DNA from: Streptomyces albus subsp. chlorinus
GTDB taxonomy: Bacteria > Actinomycetota > Actinomycetes > Streptomycetales > Streptomycetaceae
Assembly: GCF_013302895.1 (NCBI RefSeq)
Contig: NZ_VJOK01000001.1
Coordinates: 7,239,378 to 7,303,377, forward strand
Length of the DNA: 64,000 nt
Direction of reading: 5' to 3'
The notes under the pieces are model-generated. The model was not told the DNA's origin. It saw nothing but the letters and a program-made list of their open reading frames with translations, and made no database searches. The position numbers were made by a program, and so were the translations under genes. This document shows positions 46,312 through 60,173 of the stretch, piece by piece. How positions within the stretch are numbered: the first letter of the stretch is position 1; each line of letters begins with the position of its first letter.

Positions 46312-47727
46312 CTACGGCAGCCGCACGCTGTCGCGGATGTTGCCCCGCAGCGGGGCCGGTGACGTCCTGGCTCCGCGGGGCAGCAGCCGCATCGGCAGGC
46401 CGTGGCTGGGAACGAGGGAGACGCGCATCGACCTGTCCACCCGCGTACCGGGCACCAGCGCCGGCCGGAACTTCTGCAGGAGCACGGCCAGCACGGTCTT
46501 CATCTCCAGCATCGCGAAGTGCCGTCCGACACAGTTGTGGGCGCCGGCCCCGAACGGCAGGAACTCGTAGGTCGAGGGGCTCTCGCGCTCCCAGCGGCCC
46601 GGGTCGAAGCGGAGCGGGTCGTGGTAGACCTCTTCGAGACGATGGGTCACGTACGAGCTGAAGAACACCATCGCGCCGGAGGGCAGCTGGTACCTGCCGA
46701 ACGGGGTCGGCCGCGAGGTGTAGCGGATCAGCATCGGCGCCGGCGGCAGCAGGCGCAGGGTCTCCTTGAGGACCGCCTCCAGCAGCGGCATGCGGCCGAG
46801 TTGTTCGTCGTCGGGGGGACTGCCGCCGCAGACCGCCCGCACCTCGTCGACCACGTCGTTCATCAGCTGCGGATGCTGGTCCAGCAGCAGGAGCGTCCAC
46901 ATCAGGGTGGCGGTGCTGCTGTCGTGGCAGAAGGCGGTGTAGGCCTCTCCGACGAGTTCGGCCTCGGTCAGCCTGCTGCCGTCCTCGTCCACGGCGTTGA
47001 CCAGGCTCGTCAGCACGTCCCGGCCGGCGCTCGCGCCCGCCCGCCGCTCGCGGATCATCTCCAGCAGGAGTGCTTCGATCTCCTCGCAGGTGCGCAGCGC
47101 CGTGCGGAACGTGCTGGCCGGCAGGTCGTAGGGCACCAGCAGGGTCAGGGGGGAAGCGGCCACCCGCAGGAGGCGGCTGATGAGCCCCTGGAGCCGGTCG
47201 ATCTTGGCGGGCGCGTCGATGTCGAACACGGTCCGCATCGCGGTGAGCATGATGATCCGCGCCAGTGCGTCGTGCATGGGTACGACGTCGCCGGTGCGCC
47301 AGTCGGAAAGGCAGCGCTCGGTCACGTCGGCGACGGTCTCCCGGTGCACCAGGACACGGCGGGCGGTGAAGGCGGGCTGCATGAGCCGGCGATGCTTGCG
47401 GTGCGGATCCCCGTTGCGCCGCAGCAGGCCGTTCGTGAGCCGGTAGAAGGAGCTCTGCTCCGGAATGCGGACCTCCCGGAAGGAATCCGCTATGAAAACT
47501 TCCGGCTCCGCGAAGATCTTTTTCAGGTATTCGGGGCCGAACGCGAAAACGTGGCGCGGGTTCTGCGGGTTCCACGCGCTGACTACCCCGTACCTGGCGT
47601 ACTGGCGCATGAAGTATTCGGCGGGATCACCCAGCATCCGCAGGCCCCGGGTCCGCCAGCCCACCAGGGGAATCTGTACGGGGCCGGGGAGCTGCACGGG
47701 AACTGAGACGGCCGCAGCGTTGCTCAT
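46312..47727 (-). CDS. Cytochrome P450
   Basis: A 471-residue P450. The heme loop FGAGAHNCVG has the Cys ligand (FxxGxxxCxG). The K-helix reads LKETLRLLPP (ExxR), and the I-helix is AFCHDSSTATLMW, with the usual acid-alcohol pair partly changed. Length and the KETLRLLPP style are nearer to CYP4/CYP102-like bacterial P450s than to short actinobacterial ones. The ATG at 47727 follows GGAGG; the ATG at 47751 has no site. It is first in the leftward arm, so an oxidative step on the tetrahydroisoquinoline core is likely but unassigned. Needs ferredoxin and reductase from elsewhere. Confidence 0.9.
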   Translation of the reverse strand: MSNAAAVSVPVQLPGPVQIPLVGWRTRGLRMLGDPAEYFMRQYARYGVVSAWNPQNPRHVFAFGPEYLKKIFAEPEVFIADSFREVRIPEQSSFYRLTNGLLRRNGDPHRKHRRLMQPAFTARRVLVHRETVADVTERCLSDWRTGDVVPMHDALARIIMLTAMRTVFDIDAPAKIDRLQGLISRLLRVAASPLTLLVPYDLPASTFRTALRTCEEIEALLLEMIRERRAGASAGRDVLTSLVNAVDEDGSRLTEAELVGEAYTAFCHDSSTATLMWTLLLLDQHPQLMNDVVDEVRAVCGGSPPDDEQLGRMPLLEAVLKETLRLLPPAPMLIRYTSRPTPFGRYQLPSGAMVFFSSYVTHRLEEVYHDPLRFDPGRWERESPSTYEFLPFGAGAHNCVGRHFAMLEMKTVLAVLLQKFRPALVPGTRVDRSMRVSLVPSHGLPMRLLPRGARTSPAPLRGNIRDSVRLP

Positions 47728-48031
47728 GGAGCCTCCAGAGAGCTGGTCCATGAAAATGGGTCTCGCGATCCGGTGGCCGCGGCGGTGAGCAGGCGTTTAT
47801 CGCGGCCGGGCCCCACACCGTACAAGCAACCGCCGGGGCCCGGGAGAGGGCAGGAAAGAAGCGGGAAAGAAACCCGCCCGTATTGCCGTTGCGGTCCGCA
47901 CAGGCCGCTGAGCGGCGATTCTTTTCACCTTCCTTCCGTAGACTGACAGAGATCCTGGCGCCCGCCGCGAATCTCCCTAACATCGCTGGACGTCGATACC
48001 CGGCACGCTTTTTCCCGAGTGGAGGAACGCA
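47728..48031. promoter_or_regulatory. Divergent control region of the saframycin-like cluster
   Basis: This 304-bp gap separates the leftward tailoring genes from the rightward NRPS genes. It holds a 9-bp inverted repeat CCGGGCCCC / GGGGCCCGG with a 20-bp spacer (47806-47814, 47835-47843), and GCGGG-N7-CCCGC (47861-47877). TAGACT at 47939 is a possible -10 for the NRPS operon, without a clear -35. GGAGG at 48021 sets the NRPS start. No gene is visible. Confidence 0.5.
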
Positions 48032-51357
<3,326 letters not shown>

Positions 51358-51361
<4 letters not shown>

Positions 51362-54300
51362 CGAGCACCCGACTCCCCGGAGACCTCGCCTTCCCCAGCA
51401 GCCCAGGGCAGCGGCGGCTGTGGTTCCTGCACCAGGTGAGCCCCGAATCGGTACCCGCCTACGCGCTCGCCGCCCGGGTCGACCTCCACGGCGACCTGCA
51501 CGCCGACGACCTGCAGCACGCGCTCAACCAGGTGGTGGCCCGGCACGAGGCACTGCGTACCGCACTGCGCCAGAGCGACGAGGGCCTGCTCCAGATCGTC
51601 CAGGAGGGGGTCTCCGTCGTCCTGCAGGAGGTGGAGCCGAGCGGGGACGGCGCCGAGGACCGTGCGCGGGAACTCGACCGGGTGCTGCGGCACCTCGCCC
51701 GGCGCGGATGGGACCTGGGCAGGCCGCCCTTGATGCGCGCCGCCCTGGTACGGCTGTCCGACCGGCACGCGGTGCTCGGCCTGTGCGTGCACCACGCCGT
51801 CTGCGACGGCCTGTCGCTCCAGGTCCTCCTCGGCGAGATCTTCGAGACCTATCGTCAGCGGCGCACGGGACAGGCCCAGGGCGAGCCCGAACCACCGCTG
51901 CAGTTCGCCGACTTCGTGGTCTGGAGCGCCGGCGGCGACGACCCCGACGAGGGGTGGCGCGCCCGGCAGCGGGAACTCCTGGACGCCTGGTGCACGCGCC
52001 TGGCCGGGCTGCCCGACGGCATCGACCTCCCCACCGACCGGCGCCGCCCGGCACGCCAGAGCTTCGAGGGCGCCCGTGTCCCCTTCACCCTCGGCCGGGA
52101 GGAGACCGACAGGTTGCGCGGCGCCGCCAGGCACTGCGGCGTCAGCCTCTCCTCCCTGCTGCTGACCGCCTACCTCACCGTGCTCCACCGCGCCGCGGGC
52201 AGCGACGACATCGCCGTGGGCATCCCGGTGGCCAACCGGTGCCGCCCCGAACTGGCGACCACCGTCGGCTACCTGGCCAACACCTGCGTCCTGCGCGCCC
52301 GCTTCGACGCCCCACGCACACTGCGGCAGCTCGCCCAGCGGGTGCACGAGGAGATCGGCTGGCTGATGCAGCACTCCGACCTGCCCTTCGGCGACCTGGT
52401 GGAAGCCCTCAACCCTCCCCGGCTGCTGGACCGCAACCCGCTGTTCTCCGTGATGTTCGGCTTCCAGCCCGACGCGGCACGCCACCACGACATGCCGGGG
52501 CTGCGGGCCGAGATGACCGACCTGGACACCGGCACCTCCCGGCTCGATCTGTCCCTCTTCCTGTTCGAGGAACCCCAGGGAGCCGTCAGCGGTTTCCTGG
52601 AGTACGCCACGGCCCTCTTCGACGCGGCCACCGTCGAACGGCTGGGCCGGCACATGCACACCGTCCTCGGCCGGCTCGCCGCTTGCCCCGACGACGAGGT
52701 GGCCGCCGCCCTCCGGGACGCGGCCGCGCCGTGGCCCCGCCCGCCCGCGCACACCGCACCGCTGACGACGGTGTCCGGCCGCATCCACCAGCACACCCGC
52801 GTCCGCCCCGACGCCCCCGCGCTGCGGGACGACACCACCACACTCACCTACCGGCAACTGGACGCGTACGTCACCGCCGCCGCGGCCCGGCTCAGGGCGG
52901 CGGGCGCGGGACCGGGCCGAAGGGTCGCCGTCCACACCGCACGCGGCGTCGGCACCGTCGTCAGCATGCTGGCCGCCTGGCGGACCGGCGCGGTCCACGT
53001 TCCCGTCGATCCGGCCCTCCCCGCCCGGCGGCGCGAACTGATCATGCGGCAGGCCGCGCCCGCCGTCGTCGTGACCTCGCCGGACACCGGCGAGGTGCCC
53101 CGGACGGCGGCCGCGGAGGACACGGACACCGCCGTGAGCGTGCCGGTCGACAGCCTTCTGGACGGCGCGGGGGACGCGGTGGACGAGAGGGTGCTGTGCG
53201 CGCCCGAGTCCGTCGCCTACCTGATGTTCACCTCCGGCTCCACCGGCGAGCCCAAGGCCATCGCCGTCACCCACGCCAACCTCGCCTACTTCCTCGACGC
53301 GGTCACGAGCGTGACCGGGCTGTCGGCGGACGACACCCTGCTCGCTCTCACCACGCACGCCTTCGACATCTCCCTCCTGGAACTCCTCGCGCCCCTCACC
53401 GTCGGCGGCACCGTCACGATCGCTCCCCAGCACGCTCTGCGCGACGGGGCGGAACTGCGTCGGCGCCTTGAGACGGGAGGGATCACGATCGCGCAGGCGA
53501 CCCCCGCGACCTGGCGGCTGCTGACGGACACCGGATGGCGTCCGGGGCCGGACCTCACCGTGCTGTGCGGGGGAGAGGCGCTCCCGCCCGACCTGGCCGA
53601 CCTCCTCGCGGACGGCTCCGCCGCCTCCTGGAACCTGTACGGCCCCACGGAGACCACCATCTGGTCCTGCGCCGCCCGGCTCCGCCCCGGCGCCGCCGTC
53701 CACCTCGGCGAGCCCCTGCCCGGCACCACCGCCGTCGTCGTCGACCAGGACCTGCGTCCGGTGCCCGACGGCACCAGCGGCGAACTGGTCATCGGCGGCC
53801 CCGGTGTCGCGGCCGGCTACGCCCACCGGCCCGGCCTGACCGCGGCCCGCTTCCTGCCCGACCCGCGGGGCGGTGGCGGGCGGCTGTACCGCACCGGGGA
53901 CAAGGCGCGCCGACGGGCCGACGGCTCGCTGGAGTTCCTCGGTCGCATGGACGACCAGGTCAAGGTCCGGGGCAACCGGATCGAACTGGGAGAGGTCGAG
54001 CAGGCGCTGCGCACCGCCCCCGGAGTACGGGACGCCGCCGCCGCGCTGCTCGGCCAGGGAGGGGACGCGCTGCTCGGCGCCTGGCTGGTGCCGGCGCCCG
54101 GCGTCACGGCGGACGCGGAGTGGGCCGCGGAGGTGCGCCGCCACGCCGCCGCCCGGCTGCCCGGCGCGGCCGTACCCGCTCGCTACCACGCCGTGGACGC
54201 CGTCCCGCTCACCCCGCACGGCAAGACCGACCGCCGTCTGCTCGCCAGGACCGGCACCCGGCTGGACATGCCGTCCGCGCGGATCGAACCCCGCAACCGG

Positions 54301-54651
54301 ACGGAGGCGGAGGTCGCGGCCCTGTGGCAGAAGCTCCTCGGCCTCAGCGACGTCGGGGCCACGGACGACTTCTTCCTCCTGGGCGGCCATTCCCTCCTGG
54401 CCAGCCAGATGATCCAGCAGATCAAAGCGGCGTTCGGAGTCACCGTCCCGATGACCGAACTCTTCCTCGAACCCACCGTGGCCCACATCGCCCGCTCCGT
54501 CGCGGCCCTGCGCGGGAACACCGCCGGGCCCGCCGCCCCCGCGCCCCGGGCCGAGGAACCCGACTGGGACTTCGACTCCGTGCCCCGACGCCTCCCGCAT
54601 CCCGACGCACCGTCCCCGACTGCCGTCCCCAGGACAGGCCGAGGTGAGTGA
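51358..54651 (+). CDS. sfmB: NRPS module C-A-T activating glycine (SfmB-like)
   Basis: 1097 residues. The C domain has an intact HHAVCDG (about 145). The A domain has TSGSTGEPK (about 625) and YGPTETT, and the specificity residues read by eye are D-I-L-Q-L-G-L-I-W-K, the well-known glycine code. The carrier Ser is in FFLLGGHSLLA (about 1010). A Pro-rich acidic tail of about 40 residues follows. It adds glycine to the acyl-aminoacyl chain, matching the second residue of saframycin peptides. The gene is coupled to both neighbours (ATGA upstream, three bases to the next GTG). The symbol is by homology and position. Confidence 0.92.
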
Positions 54652-54654
54652 CCC

Positions 54655-57600
54655 GTGACCACTGTCGACCACAGCACCGACTTCTCCCGTGAACTCGCGC
54701 GGGTGATGGCCGAGACCCAGGCGGACCTCGCGGACCCGCTCTCCGCCGAACAGCGCCGCTGGTGGCTGCTGAACCGCATGGCACCGGGCTGCCCCAGCAC
54801 CGTGGTCGCCCGCTACCGGCTCACCGGCCACGTCGACGTCACCGCGCTGCAACGTCGGCTCACCGCCCTCGCCGCCGACCAGGAAGCCCTCCGCAGCGTC
54901 TTCCTGGAAGTCGCCTCCCGCCCGGTCCGGCTCGTGCTCCCGGTCCCGGACCTCTCGCTCCGCTCGGTGGACCTCACCCACCTCCCCGACCCGGAAGAGG
55001 AAGCGGTGGAGCTGAGCGCCAGGAGCGCCGGCGAACCCTTCGACGTCCGGTACGGGCCCCTGCTGCGGGTCACCGTGCTGCACCTTCGCGACGAGGTGTG
55101 GGAACTCTTCCTCGTCGCCCATCGGCTCATCGCCGACGCGACCTCCCTCGACACCATCGCCGCCTGCCTGGCGGGCGGTGAGCAGCCTCCCCGGGCCGCG
55201 CTGTCCGAGACACTCCTCGGCCGCCGCGAGACCTGGTCCGCCGAGGAACACGCCCGGGCCGCTGCCGAACTGGGCGGCCGTCTCTCACGCGCCGCCGCCC
55301 GGGAGATCCCCAGCCCCCGCCCCCGCCCGGAGGTCAAACGGCACGAACGGGCCGCCGAGATCGTCGAGATGTCCTATGTGCCCCCGGCGGACCGGGTGGA
55401 CACCCAGGAGTGCGCCCACCGCACCGTGGCGGCCTGGCTCGCCGTGCTGATGCGCTACCAGGCGGCGGACGCGGCCCAGTGCGGTGTGCACGTCCAGGGG
55501 AGCGACCGTGCCCCCGGGCTCATCGGCCCGCTGGACGACATCCGTCCGGTACGCGCCGAGCTGCCCGACGGCGGCGACCTGAAGGTGCTGCTCGACCTCA
55601 CCCGGCAGGCGATGGACGCGTCGCGTACCGCCATGCCCTTCGCCCGCCTGCTGGAACTCTGCCCGCCCGCGCGGGACCTGAGCAGAACACCCTATGTCCA
55701 AACGGCACTCCGGGTCGCGGACGCACGCACCTCACTGGCCTCGGGACAGGGCGCCCGGCTCACCGCCGAGCCGACGGAGATCACCAGCGGCGAGCACGAC
55801 ATCGACCTGACCGTGTGGTTCCAGCCCGACCTGGTGAGCTTCCAGTTCGACTACGACGCCAACCTCTACACGGCGGACGACATATGGAGCCTGGGCAACA
55901 GCCTCGTCGCGGTGCTCCAGCCGCTGCTCCTGGGCGACGCGCGGGCCTCGGCACCCGTCGCCGAGCTGCCCTTGCTGACCGGCCCCGACGCCATGGCCAC
56001 CTGCGGCCGCGGTGACCAGTACCCGCTGCCCGACGCCACCTTGGTGGACCTGGTGGCCGCCCGCGCCGAGGACCCGGAACTCGCCGGCCGCACAGCTGTG
56101 TGCCGGGGCCCCCAGCAGCTGAGCTACCGCGAGCTGTGGCGGCGGGCCGGCACCATGGCCACCGCCCTGCAGGCGCGCGGCGTCTCCCGTGGTGACCGCG
56201 TCGCCGTGTGCCTGGGCCGCGATCCGGACGCCGTCGCCGCACAGGTGGCCGTGCTGCGGTGCGGTGCCGCGTTCGTGCCCGTCGACCCGCACCACCCCTC
56301 CGACCGCGTCGCCCACCTCGTCACCGACTCCGGGGCCGTCCTGGCACTGACCCGCGCGGCCGACGGGGTGCCGCTGCCGGCCGGTGTACCCGCCCTGCCC
56401 CTGGAGGAGATCGACGCCCAGGACCGGGAACCCGCGCCCGTGGAGCTGTCACCCCGCGACGCGGCCTACGTCATCTACACCTCCGGCAGCACGGGACGTC
56501 CCAAAGGCGTCGTCGTCCAGCACCGCAGTGTGGTCAACAACATCCGCTGGCGCCGGCGCATCTGGGATGTGGGGCCCGAGGACCGCGTCCTGCACAACCA
56601 CCCACTGAGCTTCGACCCGTCGGTCTGGGCCGTCTACTGGCCGCTGAGCGTCGGCGCCACCATCGTCCTGGCCGCGGAGGACCAACTCGACGACCCCGCG
56701 GCCCTGCTGCGCCTCGTCCGTGACGAGAACGTCACCGTCATCGGCGGCGTCCCCTCCCTGCTGGGCCTGCTGCTGGAGCACCCCGCGGCCGGCGAGGCGA
56801 CCAAGGTGCGGCTCCTGCTCAGCGGCGCCGAACCGCTGGAACCGGTGCTGGTCCGGCGGGCCAGGGAGGTGTGGTCGGCCCAGGTCGCCAACCTCTACGG
56901 GCCCACCGAGACCACCATCGACGCGACCGCCCACCTGACCGGGGAGACCCCCGGCGACATCGTCCCCATCGGCCGTCCCATCGACAACGCCGACGTCCAC
57001 ATACTCGACCCGCACCTGCGCCCGGTCCCCGACATGGTGCCCGGTGAGATCATGATCGGGGGAGCGGGCGTCGCCCTCGGCTACCAGGGCAAGGCCGCAC
57101 TGACCGCCTCGCGTTTCCTGCCAGACCCCTACGGAGAGCCGGGAGCCAGGCTCTACCGCACCGGGGACCTCGGCCGGCGGCTGCCCGACGGCGAGATCGC
57201 CTTCCTCGGCCGTGTCGACGACCAGGTGAAGATCCGCGGCCACCGCGTCGAGCCGCGCGAGATCGAGGCCGCCCTCGCGGAGTGCCCGCAGGTGGCCGCC
57301 GCCGCCGTCGTGCCCCTCGACGCCGGCACCCGGAACGCCGGCCTGGCCGCGGCCATCGTCCGCGGCTCCACCCGGGACGGGACCTCCGACGCGGAGACCG
57401 CCGCACAGGTACGCGGCACCCTGCGCGACCGCCTCCCCGCCTACCTCGTCCCCGACACGCTGCACGTCGTCGAGAGCCTGCCCCGCACCGCCACCGGGAA
57501 GATCGACCGGCGCGCGCTGGCCACCGAGTTCCAGAACGCCGCCCGCCGCACCGCGCCGGTACGGACCTTCGCACGCACCCCCCTCGAAGAAGCCGTGGCC

Positions 57601-59067
57601 GAGGACTTCTGCCGGGTCCTGGGCGTCGACGGCATCGACGTGCACGCCGACTTCTTCGCCTCGGGCGGCACCTCCCTCATGCTCGCCAGACTGGCGACGC
57701 TCCTGGGGACGCGGCACGCCGTCGAAGTGCCCCTGCACGAGTTCTTCCGCGTCCCGACCGTGGCCGGCGTGGCCGAGATCATCGAGGAGTACGGACGGGG
57801 CGGCCTGGCCGCCGTCCTGGGCCGGCAGCACGCCGCCACCCTGGAGGCGGACGGCTGCCTGGACGAGGCGGTGCGCCCCGACGGACTGCCGCACGCCGAC
57901 TGGCACAACCCCCGCCGGGTGCTGCTGACCGGCGCCACCGGCTATCTGGGACTGCACCTGCTGGAGGAGCTGCTGCGGCGCACGGACGCGGAGATCGTCT
58001 GCCTGTGCCGCGCGGACGACGAGGAACACGCCAAGGAGCGCCTGCGCCAAGGCTTCGCGGAGTACGAGATCGACGCCGCGGACCGGCTCCACCGGGTGCG
58101 CTGTGTGGTCGGCGACCTGGCCGGAGCGCACCTGGGGCTGAGCCCGGACACATGGGAGGACCTGGCCGCCACGGTGGACGTCATCTACCACAACGGCGCC
58201 CTGGTCAACTTCGTCTACCCCTACTCGGCGCTCAAGGCCCCCAACGTGGGCGGCACCCAGCAGGTCCTGGAACTCGCCTGCACCAGGCGCCTCAAGGCCG
58301 TCCACCACGTCTCGACGATCGACACCCTGCTGGCCACCCACACCCCCCGGCCCTTCCTGGAGGACGACACCCCGCTCCAGTCGGCCGTCAACGTCCCCGC
58401 CGGGTACACCGGCAGCAAGTGGGTGGCCGAGAAGGTCGTCGACGTCGCCCGCCGCCGCGGCATCCCGGTGACCGTCTTCCGGCCCGGACTGATCCTCGGC
58501 CACACCCGGACCGGCGCGACACAGCCCACGGACTATCTGCTGGTCGCCTTCCGCGGCTACCTGCCGATGGCCGTCCTCCCGGACTACCCCCGCATCTTCG
58601 ACACGGTGCCCGTCGACTACGTGGCCTCCGCCATCGTGCACATCTCGCTCGACTCCCGCGCCCTCGGCGGCTTCTACCACCTGTTCAACCCGGCCCCGGT
58701 CACACTGCGCACCTTCTGCGACTGGCTGCGCGAGTACGGCTACCGCTTCGACATCGTGCCGTTCGAAGAGGGCCGGCGGCGCGCGCTGGAGACCGGACCC
58801 GGACACCCCCTCTATCCGATCCTCCCGCTCATCCGGGACGCCGAGGCCGATCCGCACCGAGCACTGGACCCCAAGCACATCGACGAACTGGAACCGGAGC
58901 GCGAGTGCGCCAACACCCTGCGGCTGCTCGAAGGAAGCGGCATCCAGTGCCCGCCGGCCAGCCGCGAGGACGCCTTCGGCGTCATGGACTACCTGGTCCG
59001 CACCGGGTTCCTGCCCCGGCCCGAGGACGTGCCCGCTGCCGAGGCCACCGTCTTGGAGACCCGATGA
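54655..59067 (+). CDS. sfmC: NRPS C-A-T-reductase, Pictet-Spengler module (SfmC-like)
   Basis: 1470 residues. The C domain (about 25-440) has HRLIADA where HHxxxDG is expected, so the catalytic second His is Arg. The A domain (about 455-950) gives by eye D-P-W-G-L-S-L-I-D-K, one residue from the code I recall for 3-hydroxy-5-methyl-O-methyltyrosine in SfmC and its relatives. Carrier: FFASGGTSLML (Ser about 1005). The terminal thioester reductase domain (about 1085-1450) has TGATGYLGLHLLEEL and the catalytic Tyr/Lys in GYTGSK. In saframycin this module reduces the peptidyl thioester to an aldehyde, and its C domain performs Pictet-Spengler cyclisations with the loaded tyrosine. GTG start; ATGA overlap with the next gene. 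Confidence 0.93.
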   Translation: MTTVDHSTDFSRELARVMAETQADLADPLSAEQRRWWLLNRMAPGCPSTVVARYRLTGHVDVTALQRRLTALAADQEALRSVFLEVASRPVRLVLPVPDLSLRSVDLTHLPDPEEEAVELSARSAGEPFDVRYGPLLRVTVLHLRDEVWELFLVAHRLIADATSLDTIAACLAGGEQPPRAALSETLLGRRETWSAEEHARAAAELGGRLSRAAAREIPSPRPRPEVKRHERAAEIVEMSYVPPADRVDTQECAHRTVAAWLAVLMRYQAADAAQCGVHVQGSDRAPGLIGPLDDIRPVRAELPDGGDLKVLLDLTRQAMDASRTAMPFARLLELCPPARDLSRTPYVQTALRVADARTSLASGQGARLTAEPTEITSGEHDIDLTVWFQPDLVSFQFDYDANLYTADDIWSLGNSLVAVLQPLLLGDARASAPVAELPLLTGPDAMATCGRGDQYPLPDATLVDLVAARAEDPELAGRTAVCRGPQQLSYRELWRRAGTMATALQARGVSRGDRVAVCLGRDPDAVAAQVAVLRCGAAFVPVDPHHPSDRVAHLVTDSGAVLALTRAADGVPLPAGVPALPLEEIDAQDREPAPVELSPRDAAYVIYTSGSTGRPKGVVVQHRSVVNNIRWRRRIWDVGPEDRVLHNHPLSFDPSVWAVYWPLSVGATIVLAAEDQLDDPAALLRLVRDENVTVIGGVPSLLGLLLEHPAAGEATKVRLLLSGAEPLEPVLVRRAREVWSAQVANLYGPTETTIDATAHLTGETPGDIVPIGRPIDNADVHILDPHLRPVPDMVPGEIMIGGAGVALGYQGKAALTASRFLPDPYGEPGARLYRTGDLGRRLPDGEIAFLGRVDDQVKIRGHRVEPREIEAALAECPQVAAAAVVPLDAGTRNAGLAAAIVRGSTRDGTSDAETAAQVRGTLRDRLPAYLVPDTLHVVESLPRTATGKIDRRALATEFQNAARRTAPVRTFARTPLEEAVAEDFCRVLGVDGIDVHADFFASGGTSLMLARLATLLGTRHAVEVPLHEFFRVPTVAGVAEIIEEYGRGGLAAVLGRQHAATLEADGCLDEAVRPDGLPHADWHNPRRVLLTGATGYLGLHLLEELLRRTDAEIVCLCRADDEEHAKERLRQGFAEYEIDAADRLHRVRCVVGDLAGAHLGLSPDTWEDLAATVDVIYHNGALVNFVYPYSALKAPNVGGTQQVLELACTRRLKAVHHVSTIDTLLATHTPRPFLEDDTPLQSAVNVPAGYTGSKWVAEKVVDVARRRGIPVTVFRPGLILGHTRTGATQPTDYLLVAFRGYLPMAVLPDYPRIFDTVPVDYVASAIVHISLDSRALGGFYHLFNPAPVTLRTFCDWLREYGYRFDIVPFEEGRRRALETGPGHPLYPILPLIRDAEADPHRALDPKHIDELEPERECANTLRLLEGSGIQCPPASREDAFGVMDYLVRTGFLPRPEDVPAAEATVLETR

Positions 59068-60173
59068 CCGACTACCTGCCCCACGTGGCCACCGTCCCCT
59101 TCGCCCTGGGATGCCCCGAGGACCTGCCCGCCACCGTCCCCGCCGTCGAGGCGGCGAGGCCACCGGCCGCCGAGGCCCTCGCCGCCCGGCTGTCCGACCC
59201 GGCCGCACGCGTCGGCCCGCACCAGCTGCTGGAGGCGGTGCGCGCCGCCCGCGCCGAACTGGGCCCGGTGGCCGGCACCCGGATCACCGACGATCCGCGC
59301 GAATCACGCCCCAACCGCGACAACGACCGGGCCTTCGGCATCGAACGGCACCAGGGACCGCCGCTGTCGCTGATGCTCGCCGGACTGCTGGCCGCCTGCG
59401 AGGGCGTCCTCGAACTCGTCGGCGACCAGGGCACCGGCCTCGACAAGAGCGACTGGCAGGACCTGGTGGACGGGTTCGACGCGGTCGCCCTGTGGACGGC
59501 GTCCCCGCACCGGGTACCGGAACGCCTGCCGGCGCCCCCGCCCCGCGACGTGGGGCGCAGCTCCCCGATGGACGGGCTGCGGCGCTGGGTCCGCGGCCAC
59601 CACGTCTTCATGGTCTTCGCCCAGGGCTGCGCCCTCGCCGTCTCCGGCATGACCGCCGCCGTGGAGGACGGGGACCGGGAGACCGCCGCCGTCGCGGCGG
59701 CCGTCGCCACCCGCATGATGCGGGCCAGCCGGGCGGCGCTGCGCTTCGCGGGCGACGCCACCGAGACCCAGTACCAGGACGAGATCAGGCCCACCCTGAT
59801 GCCGCCCGTGGCCCCGCCGCAGATGAGCGGGCTGCGCTGGCGCGACCACGAGGCCCTGGTACGGGCCCTCACCGCCTCCGGCCCCGCATGGGCGTCACTG
59901 GCCGAGGACCGCCCCGACCTGCTCGCCGCGTTCCGCTCCGCTCTCGACGACACATACGACGCGCACAAGGGGGTGTGCGGGCACTTCGTCGGGAGCGAGT
60001 CGCCCAGCCTGCTGGCCACCGCGCGCTCCCACCGGCCCGCCGTGGGGGTCATCGAACAGTTCCACCGCATCCGCGCCGGCCTGCTGCCTCAGCCGCCCGG
60101 ACCGTCCCGTCCCGCCGCGGGCGCGGGCACCAAAGGAACGGACCCGGACACCGGGGGAGAGGGGGAGAAGTGA
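59064..60173 (+). CDS. sfmD: SfmD-like heme-dependent aromatic hydroxylase
   Basis: A 369-residue member of the heme-dependent aromatic oxygenase group related to tryptophan dioxygenase. SfmD hydroxylates 3-methyltyrosine to 3-hydroxy-5-methyltyrosine and binds heme through two His and one thioether Cys in an H-xn-H-xxx-C pattern. Here His262 (WRDHEALV), His301 and Cys305 (AHKGVCGHF) reproduce that pattern with a 39-residue His-His gap, the spacing I recall for SfmD; the tyrosine hydroxylases of pyrrolobenzodiazepine pathways lack the HxxxC. The C-terminal 30 residues are Pro/Gly-rich. ATG overlaps the NRPS stop and the stop overlaps the next GTG. It supplies the building block for the last NRPS. 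Confidence 0.87.
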   Translation: MTDYLPHVATVPFALGCPEDLPATVPAVEAARPPAAEALAARLSDPAARVGPHQLLEAVRAARAELGPVAGTRITDDPRESRPNRDNDRAFGIERHQGPPLSLMLAGLLAACEGVLELVGDQGTGLDKSDWQDLVDGFDAVALWTASPHRVPERLPAPPPRDVGRSSPMDGLRRWVRGHHVFMVFAQGCALAVSGMTAAVEDGDRETAAVAAAVATRMMRASRAALRFAGDATETQYQDEIRPTLMPPVAPPQMSGLRWRDHEALVRALTASGPAWASLAEDRPDLLAAFRSALDDTYDAHKGVCGHFVGSESPSLLATARSHRPAVGVIEQFHRIRAGLLPQPPGPSRPAAGAGTKGTDPDTGGEGEK

